A stretch of 64,000 nucleotides of DNA, taken from positions 59,886 to 123,885 of the forward strand of contig JAAWCE010000007.1 of NCBI GenBank assembly GCA_022793065.1, written 5' to 3'. The DNA comes from Lachnospiraceae bacterium. GTDB taxonomy: Bacteria > Bacillota > Clostridia > Lachnospirales > Lachnospiraceae. The position numbers and the translations under genes were made by a program. Below, piece after piece: positions 8,472 to 17,042 of this stretch (position 1 is the first letter of the stretch; each line of letters begins with the position of its first letter). The notes under the pieces were generated by a model. The model was not told the origin of the DNA, ran no database searches, and saw only the letters and a list, made by a program, of their open reading frames with translations.

Positions 8472-9570
8472 ACAAATGTTGGAAGATCCAAATTCATTTA
8501 AGACAATACATTCAGGAGAGGTGGTCGAAGGTACAGTCATCGATGTGAAACCAGATGAGATCGTATTGAACATCGGGTACAAGTCGGATGGTATTCTTGC
8601 TAAAAATGAGTACACCAATGATTCCAGTGTTGACCTTACGGCAGCGGTAAAGACCGGAGATACCATGGAAGTAAAGGTCCTGAAGGTAAATGACGGTGAG
8701 GGACAGGTAGTGCTGACTTATAAGCGCCTGGCTGCAGACAGGGGCAATAAAAGGCTTGAAGAGGCATATAATAACAAAGAAGTGCTCAAGGCAACTGTTT
8801 CTCAGGTTTTAGACGGCGGTCTGAGTGTGATTGTAGAGGAAATGAGAGTATTTATTCCCGCAAGTCTGGTATCGGATACTTATGAGAAGGATTTGAACAA
8901 GTATGCGGGACAGGAAATTGAATTTGTAATCAGCGAGTACAATCCTAAGAGAAGAAGATATATTGGTGATCGCAGACAATTGATTACTGCAAGGAAAGCG
9001 GAGCTTCAGAAGGAGCTTTTTGCGCGGATTCAGGAAGGCGATGTTGTGGAGGGCGTTGTTAAGAACGTCACTGAGTTTGGTGCTTTCGTGGATTTGGGCG
9101 GGGCTGACGGTCTGCTTCACATTTCTGAGATGTCCTGGGGACGTATTGAGCATCCTAAGAAGGTATTTAAGGTTGGAGAGAAATTGAATGTGCTCATCAA
9201 AGAGATTAACGGCAATAAAATCGCATTATCTCTTAAGTTTGACGATGCCAACCCATGGAAGGATGCGGCTGAGAAATACGGAACGGGAAGCGTTGTAACC
9301 GGTAAAGTGGCAAGAATGACGGATTTTGGCGCTTTTATCGAACTGGAGCCGGGGATAGATGCACTGTTGCATGTATCACAGATTTCCAAAGAGCATGTTG
9401 ACAAACCATCGGATATTTTGAAAGTGGGCGAGGAAGTAACTGCGAAGGTGGTTGACTTTAACGAAGCTGACAGGAAGATATCTTTGAGCATGAAAGCAAT
9501 GGCTGCTCCCGAAACGGAGGAAGACGAAGTACCTGTGGATATTGATGCGGTGATTACGGCTCAGGAGTGA
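8452..9570 (+). CDS. S1 RNA-binding domain protein (RpsA-like, ribosomal protein S1 homolog)
   Basis: The 372-residue protein consists of four S1-type OB folds at about residues 20-90, 105-172, 195-262 and 280-350. Repeats 3 and 4 are canonical, with VTEFGAFVDLGGADGLLHIS and MTDFGAFIELEPGIDALLHV. It binds single-stranded RNA and probably helps mRNA loading on the ribosome, as proposed for short S1 homologs of Firmicutes. ATG 8452 has its own site GAGGAGGTTC seven bases upstream, inside the end of ispH, so translation is coupled but independent. The acidic C-terminal tail (residues 350-372) is unstructured. Confidence 0.92.
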   Translation: MSELTFEQMLEDPNSFKTIHSGEVVEGTVIDVKPDEIVLNIGYKSDGILAKNEYTNDSSVDLTAAVKTGDTMEVKVLKVNDGEGQVVLTYKRLAADRGNKRLEEAYNNKEVLKATVSQVLDGGLSVIVEEMRVFIPASLVSDTYEKDLNKYAGQEIEFVISEYNPKRRRYIGDRRQLITARKAELQKELFARIQEGDVVEGVVKNVTEFGAFVDLGGADGLLHISEMSWGRIEHPKKVFKVGEKLNVLIKEINGNKIALSLKFDDANPWKDAAEKYGTGSVVTGKVARMTDFGAFIELEPGIDALLHVSQISKEHVDKPSDILKVGEEVTAKVVDFNEADRKISLSMKAMAAPETEEDEVPVDIDAVITAQE

Positions 9571-9618
9571 GTGCGCAGTGGAACTGTTTCACAATAAAAT
9601 AACAGGGTGGTGACTGCT

Positions 9619-10395
9619 ATGGCATATGATTATGAGTATTTTAAGAAGGAAGTCCTGTCATTGACAGGGATTGATTTAAGCTGCTATAAGGAAAAGCAGA
9701 TGAAACGCCGTATTGATACTCTGATTGGCAAGCATAAGATAGAAGGTTATGACAAATATGTACTCGGACTGAAAAATGAGAAATCATTGTTTGACGAATT
9801 TGTCAATTACATCACCATTAATGTTTCTGAGTTTTACAGAAATCCCGAACAATGGAAACTGATGGATGAGCAGGTGATTCCCGAATTGATAGGTAAATTC
9901 GGGAAGAATCTTAAAGTGTGGAGCGCTGCCTGCTCAACAGGTGATGAGCCTTATTCTCTGGTAATGGCTTTTTCAAAGCATTTGCCTTTGAACAATATCA
10001 AAATCAATGCGACAGACTTAGATAAACAGGTCATTGCAAAAGCGAAAGCAGGGCTTTACTCGGAAAAGAGCATTGCGGCGGTACCGGAAGATTTGAAGAA
10101 GAAATTTTTCACCAAAGTGGGACCATCCTATAAGATTGCCGATGAAATTAAAAGCCGGGTAGAGTTTAAGGAACATAATCTGCTCAAAGATCCCTATCCT
10201 ACGGACTGTCATTTGATTGTCTGCAGAAATGTGTTGATTTATTTTACTGAGGAGGCTAAGGATGAGGTGTTCCGCAAGTATTATAAATCGTTGACAAGTA
10301 AGGGTATTCTCTTTATCGGCAGCACGGAACAGATTATCAATTACAAGGAAGTAGGTTATGAGAGGAAGAGTTCTTTCTTTTATCAGAAACCGTAA
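9619..10395 (+). CDS. CheR-type protein-glutamate O-methyltransferase
   Basis: Uses S-adenosylmethionine to methylate glutamates, normally on chemoreceptors. ATG 9619 was preferred to the upstream GTGs because AGGGTGG ends nine bases before it. The 258-residue protein has the small helical CheR_N domain at residues 1-60 (FKKEVLSLTGIDLSCYKEKQ) and ITINVSEFYRNPEQW. The SAM site is KVWSAACSTGDEPYSL near 100, followed by INATDLDKQVIAKAK and CRNVLIYF. No chemoreceptor, CheA, CheW or flagellar gene lies in the window, so its target here is unknown. It is the last gene before a strong terminator. Confidence 0.9.
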   Translation: MAYDYEYFKKEVLSLTGIDLSCYKEKQMKRRIDTLIGKHKIEGYDKYVLGLKNEKSLFDEFVNYITINVSEFYRNPEQWKLMDEQVIPELIGKFGKNLKVWSAACSTGDEPYSLVMAFSKHLPLNNIKINATDLDKQVIAKAKAGLYSEKSIAAVPEDLKKKFFTKVGPSYKIADEIKSRVEFKEHNLLKDPYPTDCHLIVCRNVLIYFTEEAKDEVFRKYYKSLTSKGILFIGSTEQIINYKEVGYERKSSFFYQKP

Positions 10396-10419
10396 TAGAC
10401 AGAATGTACTTGAAAATTT

Positions 10420-10461
10420 AATCCCCACAAAACTTTAATCATTGTTTTGTGGGGATTCTTT
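10420..10461 (+). terminator. Rho-independent terminator after cheR
   Basis: A perfect 14-bp stem (AATCCCCACAAAAC at 10420-10433 with GTTTTGTGGGGATT at 10444-10457) has a 10-nt loop and a CTTT tail. A-runs on the other side make it usable in both directions. This fits its place between the rightward cheR and the leftward exonuclease gene. Confidence 0.88.
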
Positions 10462-10502
10462 CCATTATATTGAAAAGTTTCAAATAGATTTTTGTACATT
10501 GC

Positions 10503-11606
10503 TCAGAAAGCTGTGGCCATCATGTTTAAGATATGAGTGGCATAATCGGAAAAGGCCTGACGGTTTTTCTTTATTTCTTCAGTTAGTTCAAAATAAAGTT
10601 CATGGCTTTTATAATCTCGTTTAAAGAATGGCTCAAATATAACATCCCATTGGGGAAGGTAGCTGGAAGTCTTGCGGGTATAACAGTTGGCGGCAGTTGC
10701 CGGAACCCGGTATGCCTTGTCCACAAAACCTGATACCGATTTATGAAGAGCCATATCTTCTGTGGGAAGATAATAATAATCGTGGTAATTTGAGTAAAAA
10801 TACTTTAATTCTTCGTCAAAGATGGGAATTTTCAAGGAACATTCTCCCTCCGTTCCTCGAAAATAACAACCATTGGCGTTGACAGATATGGGTTTGGGCA
10901 AAGGAATATCCAGGCCAAAGGTAATAATTAATTCTTTGCGCATATTGCCGTTGACGTCCTTGTAAGTGTTGGCCTGAACTTTTTTTGCTTTTACAGGTTC
11001 ATTGAACAGATCATAGTAAGCCAGTATGGGCAGAACTTCCAACATTCCCTTTAGGTCGTCCGCATTGTGAAGGAGCAGAGCATTTTCTGAGAATTCGGTG
11101 GGGTGATGGATATAATCGTCGTAGATTCCAATCAGCTCGCTGCCGGAAAACACATCTTTGCGCTCAACGTTTAGGAATTGCTCCAAAGTTTTTTGCTTAC
11201 AGTTTGGCAGTTTAAGGAAACGCTTATAAGGCACGGTTCTTTTGTAGAGATCAATTCCCTGCAGATTGTCAAAATGATAGGGCAATGACAGCAGCTCACA
11301 TTTCTGCATGATAAAGGGAAGGTCAAAATTATTGCCGTTAAAGTGGATCAAATAACGGTACAACCTGGAAAAGTGGAAGAAAGATTTTAAAATATCGGCT
11401 TCCTGATCATAGTTTTCCGCCAGCCATTGAATGGTCCGCCATTTTCCGGCAAGATAATAAGCGCATCCAATCAGGTAAAGATAGGATGATTTGGCGGTAA
11501 AACCTGTGGTTTCAATATCAATGAAAAGAATACGTTCCAGGGGCGCCAGTCTGTCCAGGGGATAAGAAATAGAAAAGTTATCCAGGGTTTCTTCAGAAAT
11601 TCTCAT
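10503..11606 (-). CDS. Ribonuclease H-like 3'-5' exonuclease domain protein (YprB family)
   Basis: A 367-residue protein on the minus strand with a DEDDh-type exonuclease core. ExoI is FIDIETTGF near residue 30, ExoII is IHFNGNNFDLPF near residue 90, and ExoIII is LLHNADDLKGML near residue 185. The C-terminal third has no recognised domain. B. subtilis YprB has the same core and is of unknown cellular role. ATG 11606 is preceded on its strand by CGGAGGCTGAC. It is a single-gene unit facing away from the rnf operon. Nuclease activity on DNA or RNA is inferred from the motifs only. Confidence 0.85.
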   Translation of the reverse strand: MRISEETLDNFSISYPLDRLAPLERILFIDIETTGFTAKSSYLYLIGCAYYLAGKWRTIQWLAENYDQEADILKSFFHFSRLYRYLIHFNGNNFDLPFIMQKCELLSLPYHFDNLQGIDLYKRTVPYKRFLKLPNCKQKTLEQFLNVERKDVFSGSELIGIYDDYIHHPTEFSENALLLHNADDLKGMLEVLPILAYYDLFNEPVKAKKVQANTYKDVNGNMRKELIITFGLDIPLPKPISVNANGCYFRGTEGECSLKIPIFDEELKYFYSNYHDYYYLPTEDMALHKSVSGFVDKAYRVPATAANCYTRKTSSYLPQWDVIFEPFFKRDYKSHELYFELTEEIKKNRQAFSDYATHILNMMATAF

Positions 11607-11730
11607 GTCAGCCTCCGTTATATTTTATTTTCCATTTTTATCATAACATAAAATTTAAAATTGCAGTAGTATTTTGTGAAAAAAAATAGTATATTTATTA
11701 CATGGATAAATTTTGAAAGGACTTAAGAAA

Positions 11731-13050
11731 ATGGCAAAGTTGACATTTGTGGGAGGCATACATCCCTATGATGGGAAGGATATCTCGAAAGATAAACCCA
11801 TACAGGATGTAGTGCCCGGAGAGATTTTGGTGTATCCGCTGTCACAGCATATCGGCGCTCCGGCCAAGGCCATTGTTGCAAAAGGAGACAAGGTGCTTGT
11901 GGGACAGAAAATAGCGGAGAGCGGTGGTTTTGTCTCGGCGCCAATTCATGCTTCCGTATCAGGTACGGTAAAGGCTGTTGAACCTAGGCGAGTGGCCACA
12001 GGCGACATGGTAATGAGTATCATCGTACAAAATGACGGCCAGTATGATGAAGTGGATTTTCTCTCTCATCAGGGGAATCTGGACCGTATGAGCAGAGAAG
12101 AGATCCTGGAAGCAATCAGGGAAGCGGGAATTGTAGGCATGGGAGGTGCCGGATTTCCAACCCATGTAAAGCTGTCTCCTAAGGAGCCTGAAAAAATTGA
12201 GTATGTGATTGCAAATTGTGCCGAGTGCGAACCTTATTTGACTTCCGATTATCGCAGGATGTTGGAAGAACCGGAGAAACTGGTGGGAGGGCTGAAGATA
12301 ATCATGAAGCTTTTTCCCAATGCCCAGGGAATTTTGGCTGTGGAAGATAATAAGCCAGATTGTATCTCACGATTGCGCAATTTAACGGAAGAAGAGCGTA
12401 AAATCAGTGTGAAGGCGCTGAAGACCAAGTACCCCCAGGGCGGAGAACGGCAGCTCATCTATGCGGTCACCGACAGAAAAATTAACTCTACCATGTTGCC
12501 GGCGGATGTGGGGTGTGTGGTAAATAATGTAGATACCATCGTGGCCGTATACAGGGCGGTAATGGAGGGCAGACCATTAATGGAAAGAATCGTCACCGTC
12601 ACTGGTAATGCAGTTGCCAACCCGGCTAATTTCAGAGTGCGCACAGGTACTTTATACAGTGAGATTCTCGATGCTGCGGGCGGATTTCAGGGGAAGCCTG
12701 AAAAAGTCATATGCGGCGGTCCCATGATGGGATTTGCCATGTTTGGACTGGAAGTTCCTTCTACCAAAACTGCAACGGCATTGCTTGCTTTGACGAAGGA
12801 TGAGGTATCCGCTATGGAACCGGGCCCCTGTATTAATTGCGGGCGATGTGTGGAAGTGTGTCCCGGAAGAATTATTCCCAGCAGGCTTGCAGATTATGCA
12901 GAACATTTTGATGAAGAAGCATTTGTGAAAAATTATGGAATGGAGTGTTGTGAATGTGGGTGCTGCAGCTATGTCTGTCCGGCCAAAAGACCTTTGACCC
13001 AGCAGATTAAGTCCATGCGCAAACTCCAATTGGCAAAAAGGAAAAAATAG
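11731..13050 (+). CDS. rnfC: Electron transport complex subunit RnfC
   Basis: Peripheral Rnf subunit thought to be the NADH/NAD+ site of the ferredoxin:NAD+ oxidoreductase. ATG 11731 follows AAAGGACTT; an earlier TTG at 11713 overlaps that site. The 439-residue protein has the N-terminal barrel-like domain of the family (GGIHPYDGKD). It also has the NADH/FMN-binding motif GMGGAGFPTHVKLS near residue 140, an SLBB-type segment, and two 4Fe-4S motifs near 370 and 410 (CINCGRCVEVCP and CCECGCCSYVCP). Length is normal for clostridial RnfC. It leads the rnf gene set, separated from rnfD by a 150-bp region carrying a repeat element. Confidence 0.96.
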   Translation: MAKLTFVGGIHPYDGKDISKDKPIQDVVPGEILVYPLSQHIGAPAKAIVAKGDKVLVGQKIAESGGFVSAPIHASVSGTVKAVEPRRVATGDMVMSIIVQNDGQYDEVDFLSHQGNLDRMSREEILEAIREAGIVGMGGAGFPTHVKLSPKEPEKIEYVIANCAECEPYLTSDYRRMLEEPEKLVGGLKIIMKLFPNAQGILAVEDNKPDCISRLRNLTEEERKISVKALKTKYPQGGERQLIYAVTDRKINSTMLPADVGCVVNNVDTIVAVYRAVMEGRPLMERIVTVTGNAVANPANFRVRTGTLYSEILDAAGGFQGKPEKVICGGPMMGFAMFGLEVPSTKTATALLALTKDEVSAMEPGPCINCGRCVEVCPGRIIPSRLADYAEHFDEEAFVKNYGMECCECGCCSYVCPAKRPLTQQIKSMRKLQLAKRKK

Positions 13051-13071
13051 TCCGGTTACGGTACTGGAATC

Positions 13072-13166
13072 GTCCAGCTAAGAAATGTCAATCCATTGAT
13101 TAAAAATGTTTCGCTGGACAGGTGAGATTATGAAGGCGCACGAGAGAACCTCACCCTTTAGTGCCG
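13072..13166 (+). promoter_or_regulatory. Structured spacer between rnfC and rnfD
   Basis: Within the 150-bp rnfC-rnfD gap two inverted repeats follow one another: GTCCAGC/GCTGGAC (13072-13078 with 13113-13119) and GGTGAG/CTCACC (13121-13126 with 13150-13155). Neither is followed by a T-run. All other junctions in this operon are 0-25 bp or overlaps, so the gap looks like an insertion. It ends in the second copy of the 29-bp repeat. Confidence 0.5.
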
Positions 13167-13195
13167 TCGCGCAGCGACTTAAACTAGGAGAAAAG
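13167..13195 (+). repeat. 29-bp intergenic repeat, copy 2 (hairpin plus ribosome binding site of rnfD)
   Basis: Identical over 29 bases to 5221-5249. With the preceding G the stem here extends to GTCGC-GCA-GCGAC. The AGGAGA within the repeat is the ribosome binding site for rnfD (ATG 13201). See the first copy for the shared design. Confidence 0.85.
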
Positions 13196-13200
13196 ATAGT

Positions 13201-14253
13201 ATGAGTGAATTATTTAAAGTATCGTCCAATCCTCATATCCGTTCCAAAGCGACTACCAATGGATTGATGATGGCGGTCATTATTGCATTGATGCCCGCTG
13301 CAGGTTTTGGAATTTATAATTTCGGTTTTCGGGCGGCGGTTGTGATATTGGTTACAATTGCAAGTACGGTGTTGACGGAATTTTTATTTGGGGTGTACAA
13401 ATGGCGAATAGGCAGTCCTTTGGCAGTCAATCGTCAGCAAACAAAGAAATCTGCCCAGGCTGCGGATGAAGGGACCGAGGGAAATCATTCCGGCGTGCTG
13501 AAAAGTATCTATGGGAAGACAACAATTACCGATTTATCGGCAGTTGTGACAGGATTGCTGCTGGCGCTGAATCTTCCGGTGAACATGCCGCTGTGGATGG
13601 CGGCTTTGGGTGGTATTTTTGCCATTCTGGTAGTAAAAATGCTTTTTGGAGGGTTGGGACAGAATTTTATGAATCCGGCGTTGGCTGGCAGATGTTTTTT
13701 GTTGCTTTCCTTTCCTACCGCAATGACAGCGTTTGACTGTGATACTTATACAGGTGCTACGCCTCTTGCGCTGCTGAAGGCGGGAGAACAGGTAAATCCT
13801 TTGGACATGTTTTTGGGGCATACCGCCGGAACCATAGGAGAGACTTCCGTAATTGCTTTGTTGTTGGGGGCTTGTTTTTTGATTCTGATGGGAGTCATTG
13901 ATTTCAAAATTCCCGGCAGTTACATAGTGACTTTTGCTTTGTTTGTGATAATATTCGGCGGCCATGGGTTTGACCCGGCTTATCTGGCGGCGCAGCTTTC
14001 CGGCGGCGGTCTGATGCTGGGGGCGTTCTTTATGGCCACGGATTATGTGACCAGGCCCATTACTGTCAAAGGACAATATGTATTTGGTATTTTCCTGGGC
14101 TTGATGACAGGAATCTTTCGGATTTTCGGGCCCGGTGCGGAAGGCGTTTCCTATGCGATTATATTGGGAAATCTCCTGGTGCCCTTGATAGAAAAATTGA
14201 CGAAACCCACAGCCTTCGGTTATCAGAAGGGAGGTAAGCGCCATGAAAGATAA
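13201..14253 (+). CDS. rnfD: Electron transport complex subunit RnfD
   Basis: Integral membrane subunit of Rnf that carries a covalent flavin. The 350-residue protein starts MSELFKVSSNPHIRSK, the usual RnfD N-terminus. It has about nine hydrophobic helices, the conserved GGLGQNFMNPALAGRCFLL segment near residue 150, and the flavinylation motif YTGATPLALL near residue 185, where the Thr after GA would hold FMN by phosphoester. A hydrophilic insert rich in Gln, Lys and Glu lies near residues 80-100. The 29-bp repeat supplies its ribosome binding site. Its end overlaps rnfG by 11 bases. Confidence 0.95.
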   Translation: MSELFKVSSNPHIRSKATTNGLMMAVIIALMPAAGFGIYNFGFRAAVVILVTIASTVLTEFLFGVYKWRIGSPLAVNRQQTKKSAQAADEGTEGNHSGVLKSIYGKTTITDLSAVVTGLLLALNLPVNMPLWMAALGGIFAILVVKMLFGGLGQNFMNPALAGRCFLLLSFPTAMTAFDCDTYTGATPLALLKAGEQVNPLDMFLGHTAGTIGETSVIALLLGACFLILMGVIDFKIPGSYIVTFALFVIIFGGHGFDPAYLAAQLSGGGLMLGAFFMATDYVTRPITVKGQYVFGIFLGLMTGIFRIFGPGAEGVSYAIILGNLLVPLIEKLTKPTAFGYQKGGKRHER

Positions 14254-14887
14254 AATGGAAGAAATGAATTCTAAAGAAATGAATTCCAAAGAAATATCCG
14301 TTATGTTAAGGGAAGCGGGAATTTTATTTGCCATAACCCTGATTGCCGGTCTGGTGTTGGGCCTAATCTATGAGTTGACGAAAGAACCTATTCGTATACA
14401 ACAGGAAAGAGCCATACAGGAAGCTTGCAGCGCGGTATTTCAATCGGCATCTTCTTTTGAGAAGTGGGAGGTGACAATACCGGAAGATATCTCCGGCCCA
14501 GGGGTTAAAATAGGAAATATATATAAGGCGCTGGGCGAAGATGAAAGTATGTTGGGGATTGTATTGGAATCTACTTCGTCGGAAGGGTACGCGGGGAATA
14601 TTGTATTATATATGGGAGTGACAATGGACGGAACGTTAAATGATATTTCCCTTTTGGAGATCTCGGAGACGCCCGGTTTGGGAATGTTGGCGGAGGATAT
14701 TCTGGTGCCGCAGTTTCATAATAAAAATGTAGAGGGCTTTGTCTATACTAAGACGGGCGCTGCAGCGGACAATGAGATTGACGCCATATCCGGAGCTACC
14801 AAAACTACAAGAGCCATAACCAATGCGGTAAACGGCGGCTTGAAGGCGGTGCAAATATTACTGAAAGGGGGCGTGGGCAATGAATAA
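14243..14887 (+). CDS. rnfG: Electron transport complex subunit RnfG
   Basis: Membrane-anchored flavoprotein subunit of Rnf. ATG 14243 lies inside the end of rnfD and follows GGGAGGTAAGC. The 214-residue protein has an N-terminal membrane helix at about 25-45 and an extracytoplasmic FMN-binding domain with the flavinylation motif ISGATKTTRAITNAV near residue 185. Near the N-terminus a 15-base direct duplication gives MNSKEMNSKE, a small oddity in the cytoplasmic tail. Overlaps on both sides indicate translational coupling with rnfD and rnfE. Confidence 0.94.
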   Translation: MKDKMEEMNSKEMNSKEISVMLREAGILFAITLIAGLVLGLIYELTKEPIRIQQERAIQEACSAVFQSASSFEKWEVTIPEDISGPGVKIGNIYKALGEDESMLGIVLESTSSEGYAGNIVLYMGVTMDGTLNDISLLEISETPGLGMLAEDILVPQFHNKNVEGFVYTKTGAAADNEIDAISGATKTTRAITNAVNGGLKAVQILLKGGVGNE

Positions 14888-15626
14888 AGCGGGAGAGAGA
14901 CTTTATAATGGTCTTGTGAAAGAAAACCCTACCTTTGTGCTGATGTTGGGAATGTGTCCTACGCTTGCAATCACCACTTCTGCGATCAATGGGCTGGGCA
15001 TGGGCCTTACGACCATGGTGGTTCTGGCGCTCAGTAACCTGATCATTTCTTTGCTCAGGAATATCATTCCCAACAGGGTACGTATTCCGGCGTTTATTGT
15101 GATCATTGCTTCTTTTGTGACGGTGGTGCAATTACTTTTGGAGGCATATCTTCCGTTTCTGAATAAGGCATTGGGCGTCTACATTCCTTTGATCGTGGTA
15201 AATTGTATTATCTTAGGGAGAGCGGAAAGTTATGCCTATTCTAATCCGCCCATTCCGTCGCTGTTTGACGGCGTTGGTATGGGGCTGGGATTTACATTTG
15301 CATTAACATGTATCGGTGCGGTACGTGAATTATTGGGTGCCGGAGAATTGTTTGGCTTCGGACTGATGCCGGATGCGTATGAGCCCATTCGGATTTTCGG
15401 GCAGGCGCCGGGAGCGTTTTTCGTTCTGGCAGCATTGGTCGCAGTACAGAATTACATAAAAAATGTGAGAAAAAAAGCGGGCAAATCCTATGAAAAAATT
15501 GGTTCCGGCTGCAGTGAAGACTGTATGAACTGCGGGGATAAAAATTGTGCAAAACGGTTTTATGATGCGGCTTCCGCGTCAGAAGTAAAACAGACGGAAA
15601 CACTGCAGAAGAAGGAGGAGAGATAG
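14880..15626 (+). CDS. rnfE: Electron transport complex subunit RnfE with a Cys-rich C-terminal extension
   Basis: Integral membrane subunit of Rnf, paired with RnfA around a membrane iron-sulfur site. The first 200 residues are typical: six helices, and FVLMLGMCPTLAIT near residue 20 with the conserved Cys. LIVVNCIILGRAESYA lies near 110 with the second. The remaining 45 residues form a hydrophilic tail containing four cysteines in the pattern CSEDCMNCGDKNC. I know of no such tail as a standard part of RnfE. It could bind a metal or an iron-sulfur cluster on the cytoplasmic face. The start overlaps rnfG by 8 bases and the stop abuts rnfA. Confidence 0.94.
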   Translation: MNKAGERLYNGLVKENPTFVLMLGMCPTLAITTSAINGLGMGLTTMVVLALSNLIISLLRNIIPNRVRIPAFIVIIASFVTVVQLLLEAYLPFLNKALGVYIPLIVVNCIILGRAESYAYSNPPIPSLFDGVGMGLGFTFALTCIGAVRELLGAGELFGFGLMPDAYEPIRIFGQAPGAFFVLAALVAVQNYIKNVRKKAGKSYEKIGSGCSEDCMNCGDKNCAKRFYDAASASEVKQTETLQKKEER

Positions 15627-16211
15627 ATGGACGGCGTAAAAGATTTATTACTTTTATTAATTGGATCTTCTCTGGTAAGCAATGTGGTGCTCAGTCAGTT
15701 TTTAGGTCTGTGTCCGTTTCTGGGTGTATCCAGAAAGACAAATACGGCTGCCGGTATGGGAAGCGCAGTTATTTTTGTCATTACGCTGGCCAGTGCGGTA
15801 GCGGGGGTCATTTATAAATATGTACTTCAAAGGTTTCATGTAGAGTACTTAAGAACCATAGTATTTATTCTTGTAATTGCAGCATTGGTGCAGTTTGTGG
15901 AAATGTTTTTGCGCAAGGCAATGCCTTCGCTGTATGAGGCGTTGGGCGTCTACCTTCCGCTGATTACTACCAACTGTGCGGTGCTTGGGGTTGCGATTAC
16001 AAATGTACAGAAAGAATATGGTATTTTAACGGGAATCGTGAATGGTTTTGCTACTGCGGTGGGCTTTACGATTGCCATTGTAATCCTTGCGGGAATTCGT
16101 GAAAAATTAGAATATAATGACATACCGGAATCCTTCAGGGGGATGCCTTTGGTGTTACTGACAGCGGGGCTGATGGCGATTGCTTTCTGTGGATTTTCCG
16201 GATTGTTGTAA
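15627..16211 (+). CDS. rnfA: Electron transport complex subunit RnfA
   Basis: The 194-residue membrane protein is homologous to RnfE and has inverted topology in the complex. Six hydrophobic helices are visible, with the conserved cysteine segments SQFLGLCPFLGVS near residue 25 and TTNCAVLGVAI near residue 115. ATG 15627 begins directly after the rnfE stop and has AAGGAGGAGAG upstream. Length matches RnfA/NqrE proteins (about 190-200). Confidence 0.96.
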   Translation: MDGVKDLLLLLIGSSLVSNVVLSQFLGLCPFLGVSRKTNTAAGMGSAVIFVITLASAVAGVIYKYVLQRFHVEYLRTIVFILVIAALVQFVEMFLRKAMPSLYEALGVYLPLITTNCAVLGVAITNVQKEYGILTGIVNGFATAVGFTIAIVILAGIREKLEYNDIPESFRGMPLVLLTAGLMAIAFCGFSGLL

Positions 16212-16235
16212 TCGTCCGGAGGATGGAGGTTAAAG

Positions 16236-17042
16236 ATGAGTGTATCAGGTATTTTGGCCGCTGCTGCCGTAGTGGGGATTGTAGGTATTTTTGTAGGACT
16301 CTTTTTAGGCGTGGCCGGTATATGTTTTAAAGTAAAGGTGGATGAAAAGGAAGAGGCGGTGCTTGCGGCATTGCCGGGAAATAATTGCGGCGGCTGTGGT
16401 TACGCCGGATGTTCCGGGCTTGCCGCCGCCATAGCGAAGGGGCAGGCCGCAGTAAACGCATGTCCCGTAGGAGGCGCGGCAGTGGGAAATAAAATTGCCG
16501 CAATTATGGGTGTGGAAGCCGCTGCTGCGGAGAGGATGGTCGCATTTGTGGCATGTCAGGGGGATTGCGGCAGAGTGGCGCAAGACTATGATTATTGCGG
16601 AGTAAAGGATTGCCGAGTGATGAACTTTGTTCCCGGAGGAGGACCGAAAGCTTGTAACAGCGGATGCCTGGGATATGGTACTTGTGCTGCTGTGTGTCCT
16701 TTTGATGCCATTCATGTAGTGGATGGCGTAGCAGTGGTGGATCAGCAGGCTTGTAAAGCTTGCGGTAAATGTGTGGAAGTCTGTCCGAAGCATTTAATTT
16801 CCCTCATTCCCTATAAGGCAAAATATGTGGTTGCATGTAGTTCTGTGGACAAGGGCCCGGTGACTATGAAAGCTTGTCAGACAGGTTGTATTGGCTGTGG
16901 AATCTGTGTGAAAAACTGTCCGGCCCAGGCTGTTACGGTGACGGAATTCCATGCGAAAATTGATCAGGATAAATGTGTGGGCTGCGGTGTCTGCGCGGAA
17001 AAATGCCCTAAAAAGAGTATCAAAGGAGGAGAGAGTCTGTGA
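16236..17042 (+). CDS. rnfB: Electron transport complex subunit RnfB
   Basis: Iron-sulfur subunit of Rnf that takes electrons from ferredoxin. The 268-residue protein has an N-terminal membrane helix (residues 5-28), the Fes-type 4Fe-4S site NNCGGCGYAGCSGL near residue 50, and a central cysteine region. Two ferredoxin-like modules follow, with CKACGKCVEVCP near residue 175, CIGCGICVKNCP near 220 and CVGCGVCAEKCP near 250. GGATGGAGG precedes ATG 16236. It closes the canonical CDGEAB set; its stop overlaps the start of the muramidase gene by four bases. Confidence 0.96.
   Translation: MSVSGILAAAAVVGIVGIFVGLFLGVAGICFKVKVDEKEEAVLAALPGNNCGGCGYAGCSGLAAAIAKGQAAVNACPVGGAAVGNKIAAIMGVEAAAAERMVAFVACQGDCGRVAQDYDYCGVKDCRVMNFVPGGGPKACNSGCLGYGTCAAVCPFDAIHVVDGVAVVDQQACKACGKCVEVCPKHLISLIPYKAKYVVACSSVDKGPVTMKACQTGCIGCGICVKNCPAQAVTVTEFHAKIDQDKCVGCGVCAEKCPKKSIKGGESL

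Noticed and set aside
8440..8480. Frameshift breaking an IspH-S1 fusion gene
   Set aside because: The S1 gene has its own well-spaced AGGAGG and ATG, and IspH ends at its normal length, so two real genes are more likely.
11640..11700. Promoter for the rnf operon
   Set aside because: TATATT and TAGTAT are present, but no -35 element stands at an acceptable distance, so I did not annotate one.
13534..14334. 266-codon minus-strand frame across rnfD and rnfG
   Set aside because: Antisense shadow with a Gln/His-rich composition produced by the codon bias of rnfD; no motif.
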